This document shows positions 1 to 7,639 of a stretch of DNA of 64,000 bases, piece by piece. A program made the translations under genes and the position numbers. The number at the start of each line of letters is the position of its first letter. Position 1 is the first letter of the stretch. The notes below the pieces were generated by a model. It saw only the letters and a list, made by a program, of their open reading frames with translations, was not told the origin of the DNA and ran no database searches. The stretch lies in assembly GCF_001884235.1 (NCBI RefSeq), contig NZ_MAOI01000123.1, positions 186,001-250,000 on the forward strand. The letters are read 5' to 3'. Origin of the DNA: Bacillus paramycoides. Its GTDB lineage: Bacteria > Bacillota > Bacilli > Bacillales > Bacillaceae_G.

Positions 1-755
1 CAGATGGAGAAAGTTTATTAGACCGCAAACAAGCAATCGATGAAAATGATACTCGGGAAGTTATTGATTTATTAATAGATCAAATTGAGTTTGCGAATGT
101 CATTATTCTTAATAAGGTAGATCTACTAGAAAAAGAAGATATCATAGAACTTCGTCATTTACTAAAGAAATTAAATCCCGGTGCAAAAATTATTGAGTCT
201 TCCTTTAGCCAAGTACCATTACAAGAAATTTTAAACACTAATTTATTTAATTATGAAGAAGCCAGTCAATCAGCTGGATGGATTCAAGAGTTAAATAGTG
301 AACACCATACACCAGAAACGGAAGAATACGGTATCAATTCCTTTGTGTACCGTCGTAAACATCCTTTCCACCCTAAACGCCTTATGAATTGGCTAGAAAA
401 ATGGCCTTTAGATGTTGTAAGAGCGAAAGGATTTTTCTGGCTCGCATCTCGCAATAATATGATAGGACTTCTATCTCAAGCAGGTTCCTCTATTACAATA
501 CAAGGTGCTGGTGAATGGATTGCAGCATTACCTGAGGCTGAAAAAAATCAATTGATTACAGAAGAACCAGAAGTGTTGAAAAATTGGGATGACCGATACG
601 GAGATCGAATAACTGAACTCGTATTTATCGGCATTGACATGAATCGTTCTTTGATTGAACAAGCATTAGATGATTGTCTATTAACAGAAAAAGAAATGAA
701 ACAAGATTGGAATATATTTGTTGATCCTATTCCAGCTTTTACTTACACTTCATAA
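1..755 (+). CDS. CobW/G3E-family GTPase, C-terminal part (cut by window edge)
   Basis: The open frame enters from the left edge, with codons in register from base 3, and ends at the TAA at 753-755. Near its start lies the guanine-specificity motif NKVD (bases 111-122), typical of SIMIBI-class G3E GTPases. Further on is the CobW C-terminal domain with the signature FFWLASRNN. The Walker A part and the CXCC metal site lie outside the window. These proteins deliver metals, often zinc (YciC/ZagA, YjiA), to target proteins in the cytoplasm. Which metal applies here cannot be told from this fragment. It stands alone and is closed by a terminator shared with the convergent gene at 794-1105. The family call is firm, the specific role is not. 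Confidence 0.88.
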   Translation, partial: DGESLLDRKQAIDENDTREVIDLLIDQIEFANVIILNKVDLLEKEDIIELRHLLKKLNPGAKIIESSFSQVPLQEILNTNLFNYEEASQSAGWIQELNSEHHTPETEEYGINSFVYRRKHPFHPKRLMNWLEKWPLDVVRAKGFFWLASRNNMIGLLSQAGSSITIQGAGEWIAALPEAEKNQLITEEPEVLKNWDDRYGDRITELVFIGIDMNRSLIEQALDDCLLTEKEMKQDWNIFVDPIPAFTYTS

Positions 756-763
756 CCAAAAAT

Positions 764-795
764 AAAAAGGCTTCCGTAGAATGAAGCCTTTTTTC
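764..795. terminator. Bidirectional intrinsic terminator
   Basis: AAAAAGGCTTC and GAAGCCTTTTTT form a stem around an 8-nt loop between two convergent genes. There is a T-run on the plus side and an A-run on the other, so it can stop transcription both ways. Confidence 0.85.
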
Positions 796-1105
796 ACTTT
801 GTAGTACTCTTATTTAACAGACTTACTTTAATAAGAAACACAATTGTGCCTAAAACAACTAATACAGCATATACGGCACCAACTACATCACCTATTTTTT
901 CTAAGCCAAACGGTAATATTATTGTGGCAACTCCGACTATATAGGAAAACACTCCTGAAAGTTTCGCTAATTTATTTTTATCTCCAATAAACATTTCTTC
1001 TTGATAACCTGCCAACAGAAACAATCTCTTTTTCACGTGTATTTGATATCCTAAAAATATGATAAGTAATCCGACAACTAAACAAATCAAAAACCCTGCT
1101 AACAT
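794..1105 (-). CDS. Small membrane protein, DUF3784-like
   Basis: 103 residues with an N-terminal transmembrane helix (about residues 3-22), a soluble stretch containing LLAGYQEE and KNKLAKLSG, then two more hydrophobic helices (about 50-68 and 73-93). This order, with the AGY...KLAKL segment between helices one and two, matches the DUF3784 family of small Firmicute membrane proteins of unknown function. It is a single gene, convergent with the GTPase to its left. No function is proposed. Confidence 0.7.
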   Translation of the reverse strand: MLAGFLICLVVGLLIIFLGYQIHVKKRLFLLAGYQEEMFIGDKNKLAKLSGVFSYIVGVATIILPFGLEKIGDVVGAVYAVLVVLGTIVFLIKVSLLNKSTTK

Positions 1106-1226
1106 TTCAACACCACCCTCTCAACAAATTTTACCATACACAAAAAGGGATTATCGTTCTTAATAAACAATTTTATTTTTAATTAGAATTTTCATTTTAT
1201 TAATAATCCGTTCTGTGATATATTGC

Positions 1227-1242
1227 ATATTGTATACAATAT
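1227..1242. promoter_or_regulatory. 16-bp perfect palindrome, likely GntR operator
   Basis: ATATTGTATACAATAT is a perfect 16-bp palindrome about 30 bases before the exporter start. Its core TTGTATACAA fits the TNGTNNACNA-type sites used by FadR-subfamily GntR regulators. The second gene of this unit encodes such a regulator, so autoregulation is inferred. Confidence 0.6.
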
Positions 1243-1271
1243 ATATTTTGGAAAGGAGGGCTATAAACCTT

Positions 1272-2237
1272 ATGGATCCAAATCGATTAAAAGGAATTAT
1301 AATGGTCATAATCGGCGCTTGTTTATGGGGTTTATCCGGAACAGCTGCGCAACAACTTTTTCAATATGAAAACGTTTCTACTGAATGGTTAGTTACGATT
1401 CGTTTGCTTATATCCGGTGCTATTTTGCTCATTATGTCATCATTCGGAACGAGAAAAAAAGAGATATTCGGCATTTGGAAACAAAAGTCTGATGCAAATA
1501 AGATGATTTTGTTCGGTCTATTAGGCATGCTTGCTGTACAGTACACGTACTTCGCTTCTATTAAAGAAGGAAATGCTGCCGTTGCAACATTATTACAATA
1601 TTTAGCCCCTATATTTATCACTGTATACTTACTTTTCAGATGGAACGTTCGTCCATCAAAAATTGATTTTATTTCAATTGCCCTCTCATTAGTAGGGACT
1701 TTTCTCTTACTAACAAACGGTTCTGTTCATAACTTAGCTGTTTCTACACCAGCTATCATTTGGGGCATTTTATCTGGACTATCCCTTGCATTTTATAGTT
1801 TGTATTCAAAAGAATTGTTAGAAAAGTGGTCTTCATCCGTTATCGTTGGATGGGGCATGGTCATTGGGGGAATTGGTGTAACGATTTTACACTTTATTTC
1901 CACAAATGAATTCATTTTATTATCAACGACAAAATACGTAAAATTAAATACCCTCCCCCTTATTATATTTGTAGTCATTTTCGGAACACTTATCGCGTTT
2001 TATTTATACTTAGACAGCATACGATACCTTACTCCGAAAGAAACAACATTATTTGGTTGCACAGAACCGCTCGCAGCTATTATTTCTTCTGTGCTTATTT
2101 TGCACGTACCATTTCAATCTTTTCAGTTAATAGGTGCTTTTTGTGTCATTGTAATGGTGCTCATATTAAGCCAAAAACCGGATGAAGGAAAACCGAAATT
2201 AAAGCTGGTTAATGCAAAAAAGAAAAATATACAATGA
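1272..2237 (+). CDS. EamA/DMT-family membrane transporter
   Basis: About 321 residues with ten hydrophobic segments arranged as two EamA repeats. The first repeat begins GIIMVIIGACLWGLSGTAA, and the second starts near residue 155 with a PAIIWGILSGLSLAFYS helix. Members of this drug/metabolite superfamily are inner-membrane permeases, often exporters of amino acids or related metabolites; the substrate cannot be read here. The start at 1272 is chosen because GAAAGGAGGG (1251-1260) lies 11 bases upstream. The longer frame from 1215 starts inside the promoter palindrome. The gene overlaps the next frame, and the GntR gene follows without a gap, so the two are probably co-transcribed. The lysine-rich tail is cytoplasmic. 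Confidence 0.9.
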   Translation: MDPNRLKGIIMVIIGACLWGLSGTAAQQLFQYENVSTEWLVTIRLLISGAILLIMSSFGTRKKEIFGIWKQKSDANKMILFGLLGMLAVQYTYFASIKEGNAAVATLLQYLAPIFITVYLLFRWNVRPSKIDFISIALSLVGTFLLLTNGSVHNLAVSTPAIIWGILSGLSLAFYSLYSKELLEKWSSSVIVGWGMVIGGIGVTILHFISTNEFILLSTTKYVKLNTLPLIIFVVIFGTLIAFYLYLDSIRYLTPKETTLFGCTEPLAAIISSVLILHVPFQSFQLIGAFCVIVMVLILSQKPDEGKPKLKLVNAKKKNIQ

Positions 2238-2253
2238 AAGGATTGAATTTCCT

Positions 2254-2925
2254 ATGCCTGTTCCTCAAAATTATAAAAAACCAGGAAGAGTTTCAGCAAA
2301 ATCACTCGTTTTAAATCAACTACAAGATTGGATTATTGAAGGTGTTTTACAACCTGATGAAAAAATTAATGATGTGGAATTGGCTGAAGCTTTAGGAGTA
2401 AGCAGAACACCTGTAAGAGAAGCACTTCAAATATTAGAGCTTTCTGGATTAGTGGAAATGGTACCTGGGCAAAAAACGAAAATCGCTCCTATTAAGTTAG
2501 ACGATGTATCTATCATTTATGAAACGATGGCTGGTCTTCACTCTATTATAGGAAAGCAAGCACTTCAACGAATTACAGAAACTGATATACAACAACTTTC
2601 ATTTATAAATGCTGATTTTCAACAATCTATAAATGAAAAAAATTCGAAACGAGCTTTAGAACTAGATATTCAATTTCACAATACAATTACTTCTATTGCT
2701 AAAAATCCATATATTGAACCTTTTCTAGAAAATACGCAACTTCACGTTTTACGCCTTGAATATTTGTTTTTCCAAAACTTTGTTCCTGCAAGTCAATCTA
2801 TTGAAGAACATCACTCTATAATTCAAGCACTACAAAAGCAGGACGAAAAACAAATGGAACAAATGATGTCTCAAAACTGGCTCCGTCCAATGAAAGAAAT
2901 CCAAAAAATGATTTCTACGAAATAA
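2254..2925 (+). CDS. GntR-family transcriptional regulator, FadR/FCD subfamily
   Basis: About 223 residues. An N-terminal winged helix (about residues 15-80) carries the recognition motif VELAEALGVSRTPVREALQ, typical of GntR proteins. A C-terminal all-helical FCD-like ligand domain follows, with the metal-site style residues D..FH (ELDIQFHNTI) and EHHSII. The start at 2254 has AAAGGA 11 bases upstream, inside the end of the transporter gene. The ATG at 2212 lies deep in the upstream gene and lacks a site. The context suggests it controls the adjacent exporter through the palindrome at 1227-1242. The ligand is unknown. Confidence 0.88.
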   Translation: MPVPQNYKKPGRVSAKSLVLNQLQDWIIEGVLQPDEKINDVELAEALGVSRTPVREALQILELSGLVEMVPGQKTKIAPIKLDDVSIIYETMAGLHSIIGKQALQRITETDIQQLSFINADFQQSINEKNSKRALELDIQFHNTITSIAKNPYIEPFLENTQLHVLRLEYLFFQNFVPASQSIEEHHSIIQALQKQDEKQMEQMMSQNWLRPMKEIQKMISTK

Positions 2926-2930
2926 TAATA

Positions 2931-2967
2931 GAGCTGATTACACAAAATCGTAACCAGCTCATCTTTT
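2931..2967 (+). terminator. Intrinsic terminator after the GntR gene
   Basis: GAGCTGATTAC and GTAACCAGCTC form an 11-bp stem with one mismatch and an 8-nt loop, followed by ATCTTTT. It separates this unit from the convergent small gene at 2982-3152. Confidence 0.7.
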
Positions 2968-2981
2968 ACTAATCTATTTAG

Positions 2982-3152
2982 CTATGCCTGAATATCTGCA
3001 TAATCTTCCATATCTTCGTACTCTTTTTCCAATTCCTCTAAAGAAAGCTCGTATAATTGCCGATCACGAACTTTAAACACCCCTGCTCCAATTAACTCAT
3101 CAATTAAGTGCCTCTTACGATTTTCAACAGCAAAACGGAGTTGACTACTCAT
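2982..3152 (-). CDS. fbpA: Fur-regulated basic protein A family (FbpA-like), 56 aa
   Basis: A short gene of 56 residues beginning MSSQLRFAVENRKRHLIDEL and ending in an acidic tail (EDMEDYADIQA). The pattern VENRKRxLIDxLI.xGV.K...RQLYELSLEELEKEY is that of the Fur-regulated basic protein A family. In B. subtilis these small cytoplasmic proteins act in the iron-sparing response, as partners of the FsrA small RNA. AAAGGAG sits upstream of the ATG, and a Fur-type box lies 35-50 bases before the start. Both features support a real gene induced under iron limitation. Confidence 0.82.
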   Translation of the reverse strand: MSSQLRFAVENRKRHLIDELIGAGVFKVRDRQLYELSLEELEKEYEDMEDYADIQA

Positions 3153-3186
3153 CTTTTAAAAAACTCCTTTCTACGATCATTGAAAA

Positions 3187-3201
3187 TGATAATCTTTATC
3201 A
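3187..3201. promoter_or_regulatory. Fur box upstream of the FbpA-like gene
   Basis: TGATAATCTTTATCA matches the 7-1-7 Fur consensus TGATAATnATTATCA with one mismatch. The flanking GAAAATGATAAT extends the repeat of GATAAT-like hexamers. It sits just before the FbpA-like gene on the minus strand. Confidence 0.8.
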
Positions 3202-3345
3202 ATTACCACTTCTGATTATAAAAGATGATTCTTTATAAGTAAAGTAATCTTATGAAATATTTACCTTACAAAGTATTTGTGGCCACATTATATATATGTA
3301 TGTCGTGCGAAAAATGTTATGACACTTTTTCTTATCCTTTTTCTT

Positions 3346-4245
3346 TCATACTTTGCAAGTTGTCTCACTATGATTAAATTCACCGTCTATCTCTACTTGA
3401 ATGGTGACATGTTCTACATGAAACCTCTCCTTTAATACATCCGTAGCCTCTTTTAATACACTTTGCGTTTCATTACCTTTAATAATCAGGTGGCAAGTTA
3501 GTACTTGAAAGTCCGATGTGACAGACCATATGTGCAAATCATGAACTTCTTTTACAATTGCAATCGTTAATAATGTATTTTTCACTTCATCAACATCTAT
3601 GTGCTGCGGTGCACCTTCCATTAATATATGGACTGTATCACGTGTTACACGCCACCCACTAATAATGACTAAAATAGACACAAGCATACTAGCAATCGCG
3701 TCTGCAACATTCCATCCGAAAAATTTAATAAGTAACGCAGCAATAATCGCTCCGACTGACCCTAATAGATCACCTAGTACGTGTAAGAAAGCACTTCTTA
3801 AATTCAAATTCCCTTTCACATCTCCGCCTCTCATTAATATCCAAGCTGATAAAATATTAATAAGCAGACCAAGTACAGCAATAATGAGCATCCCATTACT
3901 AGCAATCTCAACTGGTTCTTTAAAACGACGAATTGCTTCAATAAAAATGTATATAGAAATCACGATAAGAACGACACCGTTACATAATGCCGCTAACATT
4001 TCGGCTCGCTTATACCCGTATGTTTTCGCGGTAGTTGCTGTTTTTTCTCCGAGCTTAAACGCAAGTAAACTTAAAGCTAAAGATACCGCATCACTTAACA
4101 TATGCCCCGCGTCAGATAATAGTGCTAAACTATTTGTTACAAATCCCCCAATAACTTCAGCAATCATAAAGCTTGTCGTTAATAGGAAGGCAATTAGTAA
4201 CGCCTTTTTATTTTTTGAATGACCGTGATCATGTGAGTGTCCCAT
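3346..4245 (-). CDS. czcD: Cation diffusion facilitator, CzcD-type zinc/metal exporter
   Basis: 299 residues. A histidine-rich cytoplasmic head (MGHSHDHGHSKNKK) precedes six transmembrane helices and a C-terminal ferredoxin-like cytoplasmic domain. Helix 2 carries LLSDAGHMLSDA and helix 5 HVLGDLLGS, which together supply the His/Asp tetrahedral metal site of CDF antiporters. The late segment VHDLHIWSVTSD is the conserved binuclear site of the C-terminal domain. Such proteins expel Zn2+ (and often Co2+, Cd2+) in exchange for protons. The gene is monocistronic with AAAGGAGC before the start. A bcr1-like repeat lies just upstream and may separate it from distal control sequences. The family call is firm; metal preference is inferred. 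Confidence 0.93.
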   Translation of the reverse strand: MGHSHDHGHSKNKKALLIAFLLTTSFMIAEVIGGFVTNSLALLSDAGHMLSDAVSLALSLLAFKLGEKTATTAKTYGYKRAEMLAALCNGVVLIVISIYIFIEAIRRFKEPVEIASNGMLIIAVLGLLINILSAWILMRGGDVKGNLNLRSAFLHVLGDLLGSVGAIIAALLIKFFGWNVADAIASMLVSILVIISGWRVTRDTVHILMEGAPQHIDVDEVKNTLLTIAIVKEVHDLHIWSVTSDFQVLTCHLIIKGNETQSVLKEATDVLKERFHVEHVTIQVEIDGEFNHSETTCKV

Positions 4246-4303
4246 ACAAATGCTCCTTTAAGTGCAATAACTGTATGTTAGTATGCAACAAGCTCTCTCT
4301 CTC

Positions 4304-4460
4304 TTTATCCCGCATTAACGGGCAGTAAGACTCCCATCTCAAAATTCGGCTGGAGCAAAGAAGTTAGATGGGAGATCAACTGCCCGTAAACGCCCGATTG
4401 GTTCAACTAATAATCAGTGGGGGATGTACAAAACCCCCACTGATTAAAGTTTCACTTTAT
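4304..4460 (+). repeat. bcr1-like dispersed repeat, copy 1, flanked by TTTAT
   Basis: The element (4309-4455) is bounded by the 5-bp direct repeats TTTAT at 4304-4308 and 4456-4460. It folds into two hairpins. The first pairs GGGCAGT...CTCCCATCT (from 4319) with AGATGGGAG...ACTGCCC. The second pairs AATCAGTGGGGG with CCCCCACTGATT (4412-4444). A second copy in opposite orientation lies at 44215-44366. Size, hairpins and TTTAT duplication fit my memory of the bcr1 element of the B. cereus group. The remaining bases to 4583 hold only the next gene's leader. Confidence 0.75.
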
Positions 4461-4583
4461 CCCGCTTCCTTCTGTATACACACTTCGCTACTTTTCAAGC
4501 AATTCCTTTTTCTCAACTAAAAACAAGACTACTTCTTTTTTATTTTCATATTGTTTACTAATGAAAGAATTTTTAAGGGGGTT

Positions 4584-5663
4584 ATGAAATTGAAACGACT
4601 ATTTCTCTGTATGGAGCGTGAACTCGTTGTAGTAAAAGAACAATATGGTAACTACGAAACCACATATCACTTACAAAATATGCAACCTACTTGTATTGCA
4701 GTTGATCCATTTCAAAAAAACCGTGTATATTGCGGAACATTCGGCCGGGGTTTATGGTTAAGCGATGATGGCGGGGATTCGTGGAGACCAATTGGGGACT
4801 CTTATCGTTACTTTGATTTTCCGAATGAAGATGGTATTTTACATTCTTCTATCACTTCCATAACGATAAGCTCTAATGAACAAGTTAACGGATATGGCGT
4901 CGTTTATGTCGGCACAGAACCGAGCGCTTTATTCCGTTCTGAAAATGGCGGTGAAACTTGGACTGAACTAAAAAATATGAAATCATTATTATCTTCTTAT
5001 ACGTGGGCTTTCCCGCCTAGACCTTTTACCCATCACGTACGCTGGATTACGATTGACCCAAACAATCCAAGCACAATCCACGTTTCAATCGAAGCTGGTG
5101 CTGTTATTCAAAGTAATGATAAAGGGCATACATGGACTGATAAAAAATTCGGTGCTCCTATTGATGCTCATCAATTAATTATGCATCCCGAAGCCCCAAA
5201 TCGCCTATATGCATCATGCGGTGACGGATTTATGAACGGTCCTGATCGCGCTTATCTAGAAAGTTACGACAACGGAAGTAGCTGGATATCATGTAGTGCA
5301 GGTCTTGAGCACCATTATTTATACAGCATGGCCATCGATCCAGCTGATTGTGATACGATTCTCGTTTCTGCCGCACCGAGCGCTGATCTTGCTCATCACC
5401 GTATTCCTTATGAATCTTATATTTATCGTAAAACGAAAGATACTCCCTTCCAACAAGTACAGCAAGGACTACCATCTGCAATTGGCACAGTCATTTCGAT
5501 GTTTGCTACAAACCAAGCAGAACCACATACGTTTTACACTTTAAATAATAATGGCGTGTTTCAATCCAATGATAGCGGCGAATCGTGGGAACAACTAAAC
5601 ATTCCGTGGAAGGATGAGTATAAAACGCAGCATCCACATGCATTGCTCGTTACTAGTTCTTAA
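4584..5663 (+). CDS. Asp-box (BNR) repeat beta-propeller protein
   Basis: About 359 residues with five Asp-box motifs of the type S-x-D-x-G-x-x-W: SDDGGDSW, SENGGETW, SNDKGHTW, SYDNGSSW and SNDSGESW. They are spaced roughly 60-90 residues apart, as in VPS10/sialidase-like propellers. It lacks a signal peptide and the sialidase arginine triad is not evident, so a cytoplasmic binding or unknown role is likelier than sialidase activity. The start is uncertain: ATG 4584 sits only 2 bases after AAGGGGG, while in-frame TTG 4590 is spaced 8 bases from it. It stands alone between a bcr1-like repeat and a strong terminator. Confidence 0.75.
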   Translation: MKLKRLFLCMERELVVVKEQYGNYETTYHLQNMQPTCIAVDPFQKNRVYCGTFGRGLWLSDDGGDSWRPIGDSYRYFDFPNEDGILHSSITSITISSNEQVNGYGVVYVGTEPSALFRSENGGETWTELKNMKSLLSSYTWAFPPRPFTHHVRWITIDPNNPSTIHVSIEAGAVIQSNDKGHTWTDKKFGAPIDAHQLIMHPEAPNRLYASCGDGFMNGPDRAYLESYDNGSSWISCSAGLEHHYLYSMAIDPADCDTILVSAAPSADLAHHRIPYESYIYRKTKDTPFQQVQQGLPSAIGTVISMFATNQAEPHTFYTLNNNGVFQSNDSGESWEQLNIPWKDEYKTQHPHALLVTSS

Positions 5664-5668
5664 CGAAA

Positions 5669-5699
5669 AGAGACTGCCTATTTGTTTCAGGCAGTCTCT
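5669..5699. terminator. Intrinsic terminator between convergent genes
   Basis: AGAGACTGCC and GGCAGTCTCT form a perfect 10-bp stem with an 11-nt loop, flanked by an A-rich left side and TATTTATTT on the right. It serves the Asp-box gene and the anti-sigma gene. Confidence 0.85.
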
Positions 5700-5703
5700 C
5701 TAT

Positions 5704-6804
5704 TTATTTCTTTAAATCAATTACAATATCATCTAACACTATATCTTTACTCTTCGCTTCTTTTTTTGGCACTTCAATTTTCTTCTCTTTTCCATTCACA
5801 TACTCCACTCCACCATGATTTTCAGGTGTATGCACTCGTAAGTTCACATGAGGTGTAACGATAAGCTTTGTTGCATTTTCGTTCAATTTTTGGAATGTGG
5901 CACTCCATCGAATATTGTAAGGATCGTTACCACTTCCCCCATTTCCTTCACCAGAATAATCATTACCTAAATCATCCTTAACCTTCAATTCAACATCTAC
6001 ACTATCCCACTCTTTTCTTGCACCCTTAGAAACCTCTTGATTGTAATAAAGAATAAATGAAACCGGCGACATTGCGACCTTTTCCATCTTTACTTTTATA
6101 CCTTCTTTTTCCGAACTCCCACCAATTGTTCTTTCTTTACTATCCACTGATTTTACCGTTAACGCGAAATTCCAATTTCCTTGTATTGATTTTTTCCTAT
6201 CTGACATCTCTATTCTCTCTATATTCCATCTAAAGTTTACTTTGTCCTTTTTATTACTATCATGATGTGTCGTTGTTACCATACCCACATACTTTTTTTC
6301 AGTAACTTTAGTCATTTTTCCACTTCCTGTACTACCATGAGCGTCCATTATATCCAATCCACCTAATATGATAGGATCATTCCCTAAGTCTTGCTCACTT
6401 TCTAGTGAATACGTTATAGATACTGTTCTGCCATCAGAAATTACATCATTAATTGTAACCTTAACCCCATTACTCTCCTTTGTCATATTCAACTCAGTTG
6501 AAAACTCTTTATAATTTTCATATAGCCCTGTTCTACCATTATCTAAAAATCGGAATATGTCACCTACTATTGGCAGTCCTCCAGCGTAAGTAGGAAATCC
6601 AATACCAAGCGTTGCGACTGATAAGCCTACTAAAACAGAGGCAGCAGCAACACTCTTTTTCCAAGTTTTCATCTTTTTCTTCGTACGTATCGATTGTTTT
6701 AAATTACGTTTCACTTTTTCTTTTTCAATTTCAGAAGCCTCAATTTCCTCAAGTTCTTTTTCATCTATATCAATATCATTTAATAGTTCATAAATGTCTT
6801 TCAT
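5704..6804 (-). CDS. Anti-sigma factor, DUF4179-type, membrane anchored
   Basis: 366 residues. A charged cytoplasmic N-terminus (KELEEIEASEIEKEKVKRNL) precedes one transmembrane helix (about residues 50-72, VAAASVLVGLSVATLGIGF), then a large outside domain rich in beta strands (DUF4179-like, containing GVKVTINDVISDGRTVSITY). The topology and its 4-base overlap (ATGA) with the sigma gene point to an anti-sigma factor that holds the adjacent ECF sigma at the membrane until an envelope signal arrives. GGAGGTAGTGCAAT precedes the start inside the sigma gene. The signal is unknown. The C-terminus is lysine-rich and ends at the shared terminator. Confidence 0.82.
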   Translation of the reverse strand: MKDIYELLNDIDIDEKELEEIEASEIEKEKVKRNLKQSIRTKKKMKTWKKSVAAASVLVGLSVATLGIGFPTYAGGLPIVGDIFRFLDNGRTGLYENYKEFSTELNMTKESNGVKVTINDVISDGRTVSITYSLESEQDLGNDPIILGGLDIMDAHGSTGSGKMTKVTEKKYVGMVTTTHHDSNKKDKVNFRWNIERIEMSDRKKSIQGNWNFALTVKSVDSKERTIGGSSEKEGIKVKMEKVAMSPVSFILYYNQEVSKGARKEWDSVDVELKVKDDLGNDYSGEGNGGSGNDPYNIRWSATFQKLNENATKLIVTPHVNLRVHTPENHGGVEYVNGKEKKIEVPKKEAKSKDIVLDDIVIDLKK

Positions 6805-7367
6805 ATTGCACTACCTCCAAAACTAAAATTCGTAGCATTTTGTTGTAGTTTCTTTTTCCCTCGATAAATACGGTTATCTACCGCTGATCGAGTTAACCCT
6901 AACTTTTCTCCTATTTCTTCCGTCTTTAAACCGAGGAGATATTTCATAATGAACACTTTTTGATCTATAGGCTCTAATTGATTAATGAGTTTTATTAATT
7001 CTTCTCTATCTTCCATAACGATTAATTCGTCTTCTGCCGATTTTTCTGTGCTTACATTAAATTCATCTGAAATAATTTCTACTTTTTTATTCGCTTTTCG
7101 GTAATAATCAATTGCTTTAAACTTAGCAATCGCCGCAATCCACTTTTTAAAATCATTTGGTTCTCCATGAAATTTATTTGCGTTATTCCAAACAGATAGG
7201 AAAATATCATTTATACATTCCTCTATCAGTCCATCATTTTGAATTGGCAGCAGTACTTTATGCGTGATTCCTTTTATTAAAGGTAAATATGTATCAACAA
7301 CAAATTCTAGCGCATCTTCTTTTTGCCGCTGTAATCTTTTAATAAAATTTTTCTCATTTGATTTCAT
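6801..7367 (-). CDS. ECF-type RNA polymerase sigma factor
   Basis: 188 residues. Region 2 spans roughly residues 20-95 (LIEECINDIFLSVWNNANKF and FKKWIAAIAKFKAIDYYRK, the latter being the usual FxxWLxxIAxNxxxDxxRK motif). Region 4 spans about 120-180 (LEPIDQKVFIMKYLLG and IGEKLGLTRSAVDNRIYRGK, a helix-turn-helix). Regions 1.1 and 3 are absent, as in ECF factors. It is the first gene of a two-gene unit with its anti-sigma factor. A perfect 16-bp palindrome lies 20 bases before the start. Typical targets are its own operon and envelope-stress genes, but the regulon cannot be inferred here. Confidence 0.92.
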   Translation of the reverse strand: MKSNEKNFIKRLQRQKEDALEFVVDTYLPLIKGITHKVLLPIQNDGLIEECINDIFLSVWNNANKFHGEPNDFKKWIAAIAKFKAIDYYRKANKKVEIISDEFNVSTEKSAEDELIVMEDREELIKLINQLEPIDQKVFIMKYLLGLKTEEIGEKLGLTRSAVDNRIYRGKKKLQQNATNFSFGGSAI

Positions 7368-7388
7368 GTAGCGATTCCCCTTATTTTT

Positions 7389-7404
7389 TGTAAAAGCTTT
7401 TACA
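7389..7404. promoter_or_regulatory. 16-bp palindrome upstream of the ECF sigma gene
   Basis: TGTAAAAGCTTTTACA is a perfect palindrome about 20 bases before the sigma gene start. It could be an operator or part of a short leader hairpin. It is one base shorter than the TnrA/GlnR consensus, so no regulator is assigned. Confidence 0.4.
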
Positions 7405-7639
7405 TCCTATATAACGTTCTGGAAAATTTTTTCTCTCATCTTTTTTATTTTTTGTATGCAATGGAATACTTTTCCTTAGCCATTGTCTCATATAAATGTA
7501 AGTTTGAAGGGAATTTTCTCAAGTCTACAAAGTATTTAATGTAGTACAATATTTATGTAGTTACCTTTAAACTTGATGTACATTTTATTCAATTAATTTA
7601 TTTCCATTTTATAATTTAAATGTAGGAGATGAGATGTAT

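Noticed and set aside
3599-4222. Long plus-strand open frame opposite czcD
   Set aside because: It is a shadow of the CDF gene, without a ribosome site or recognisable domain.
7389-7404. TnrA/GlnR site before the ECF sigma gene
   Set aside because: The spacing between half sites is one base too short for the consensus, so it was kept only as an unassigned palindrome.
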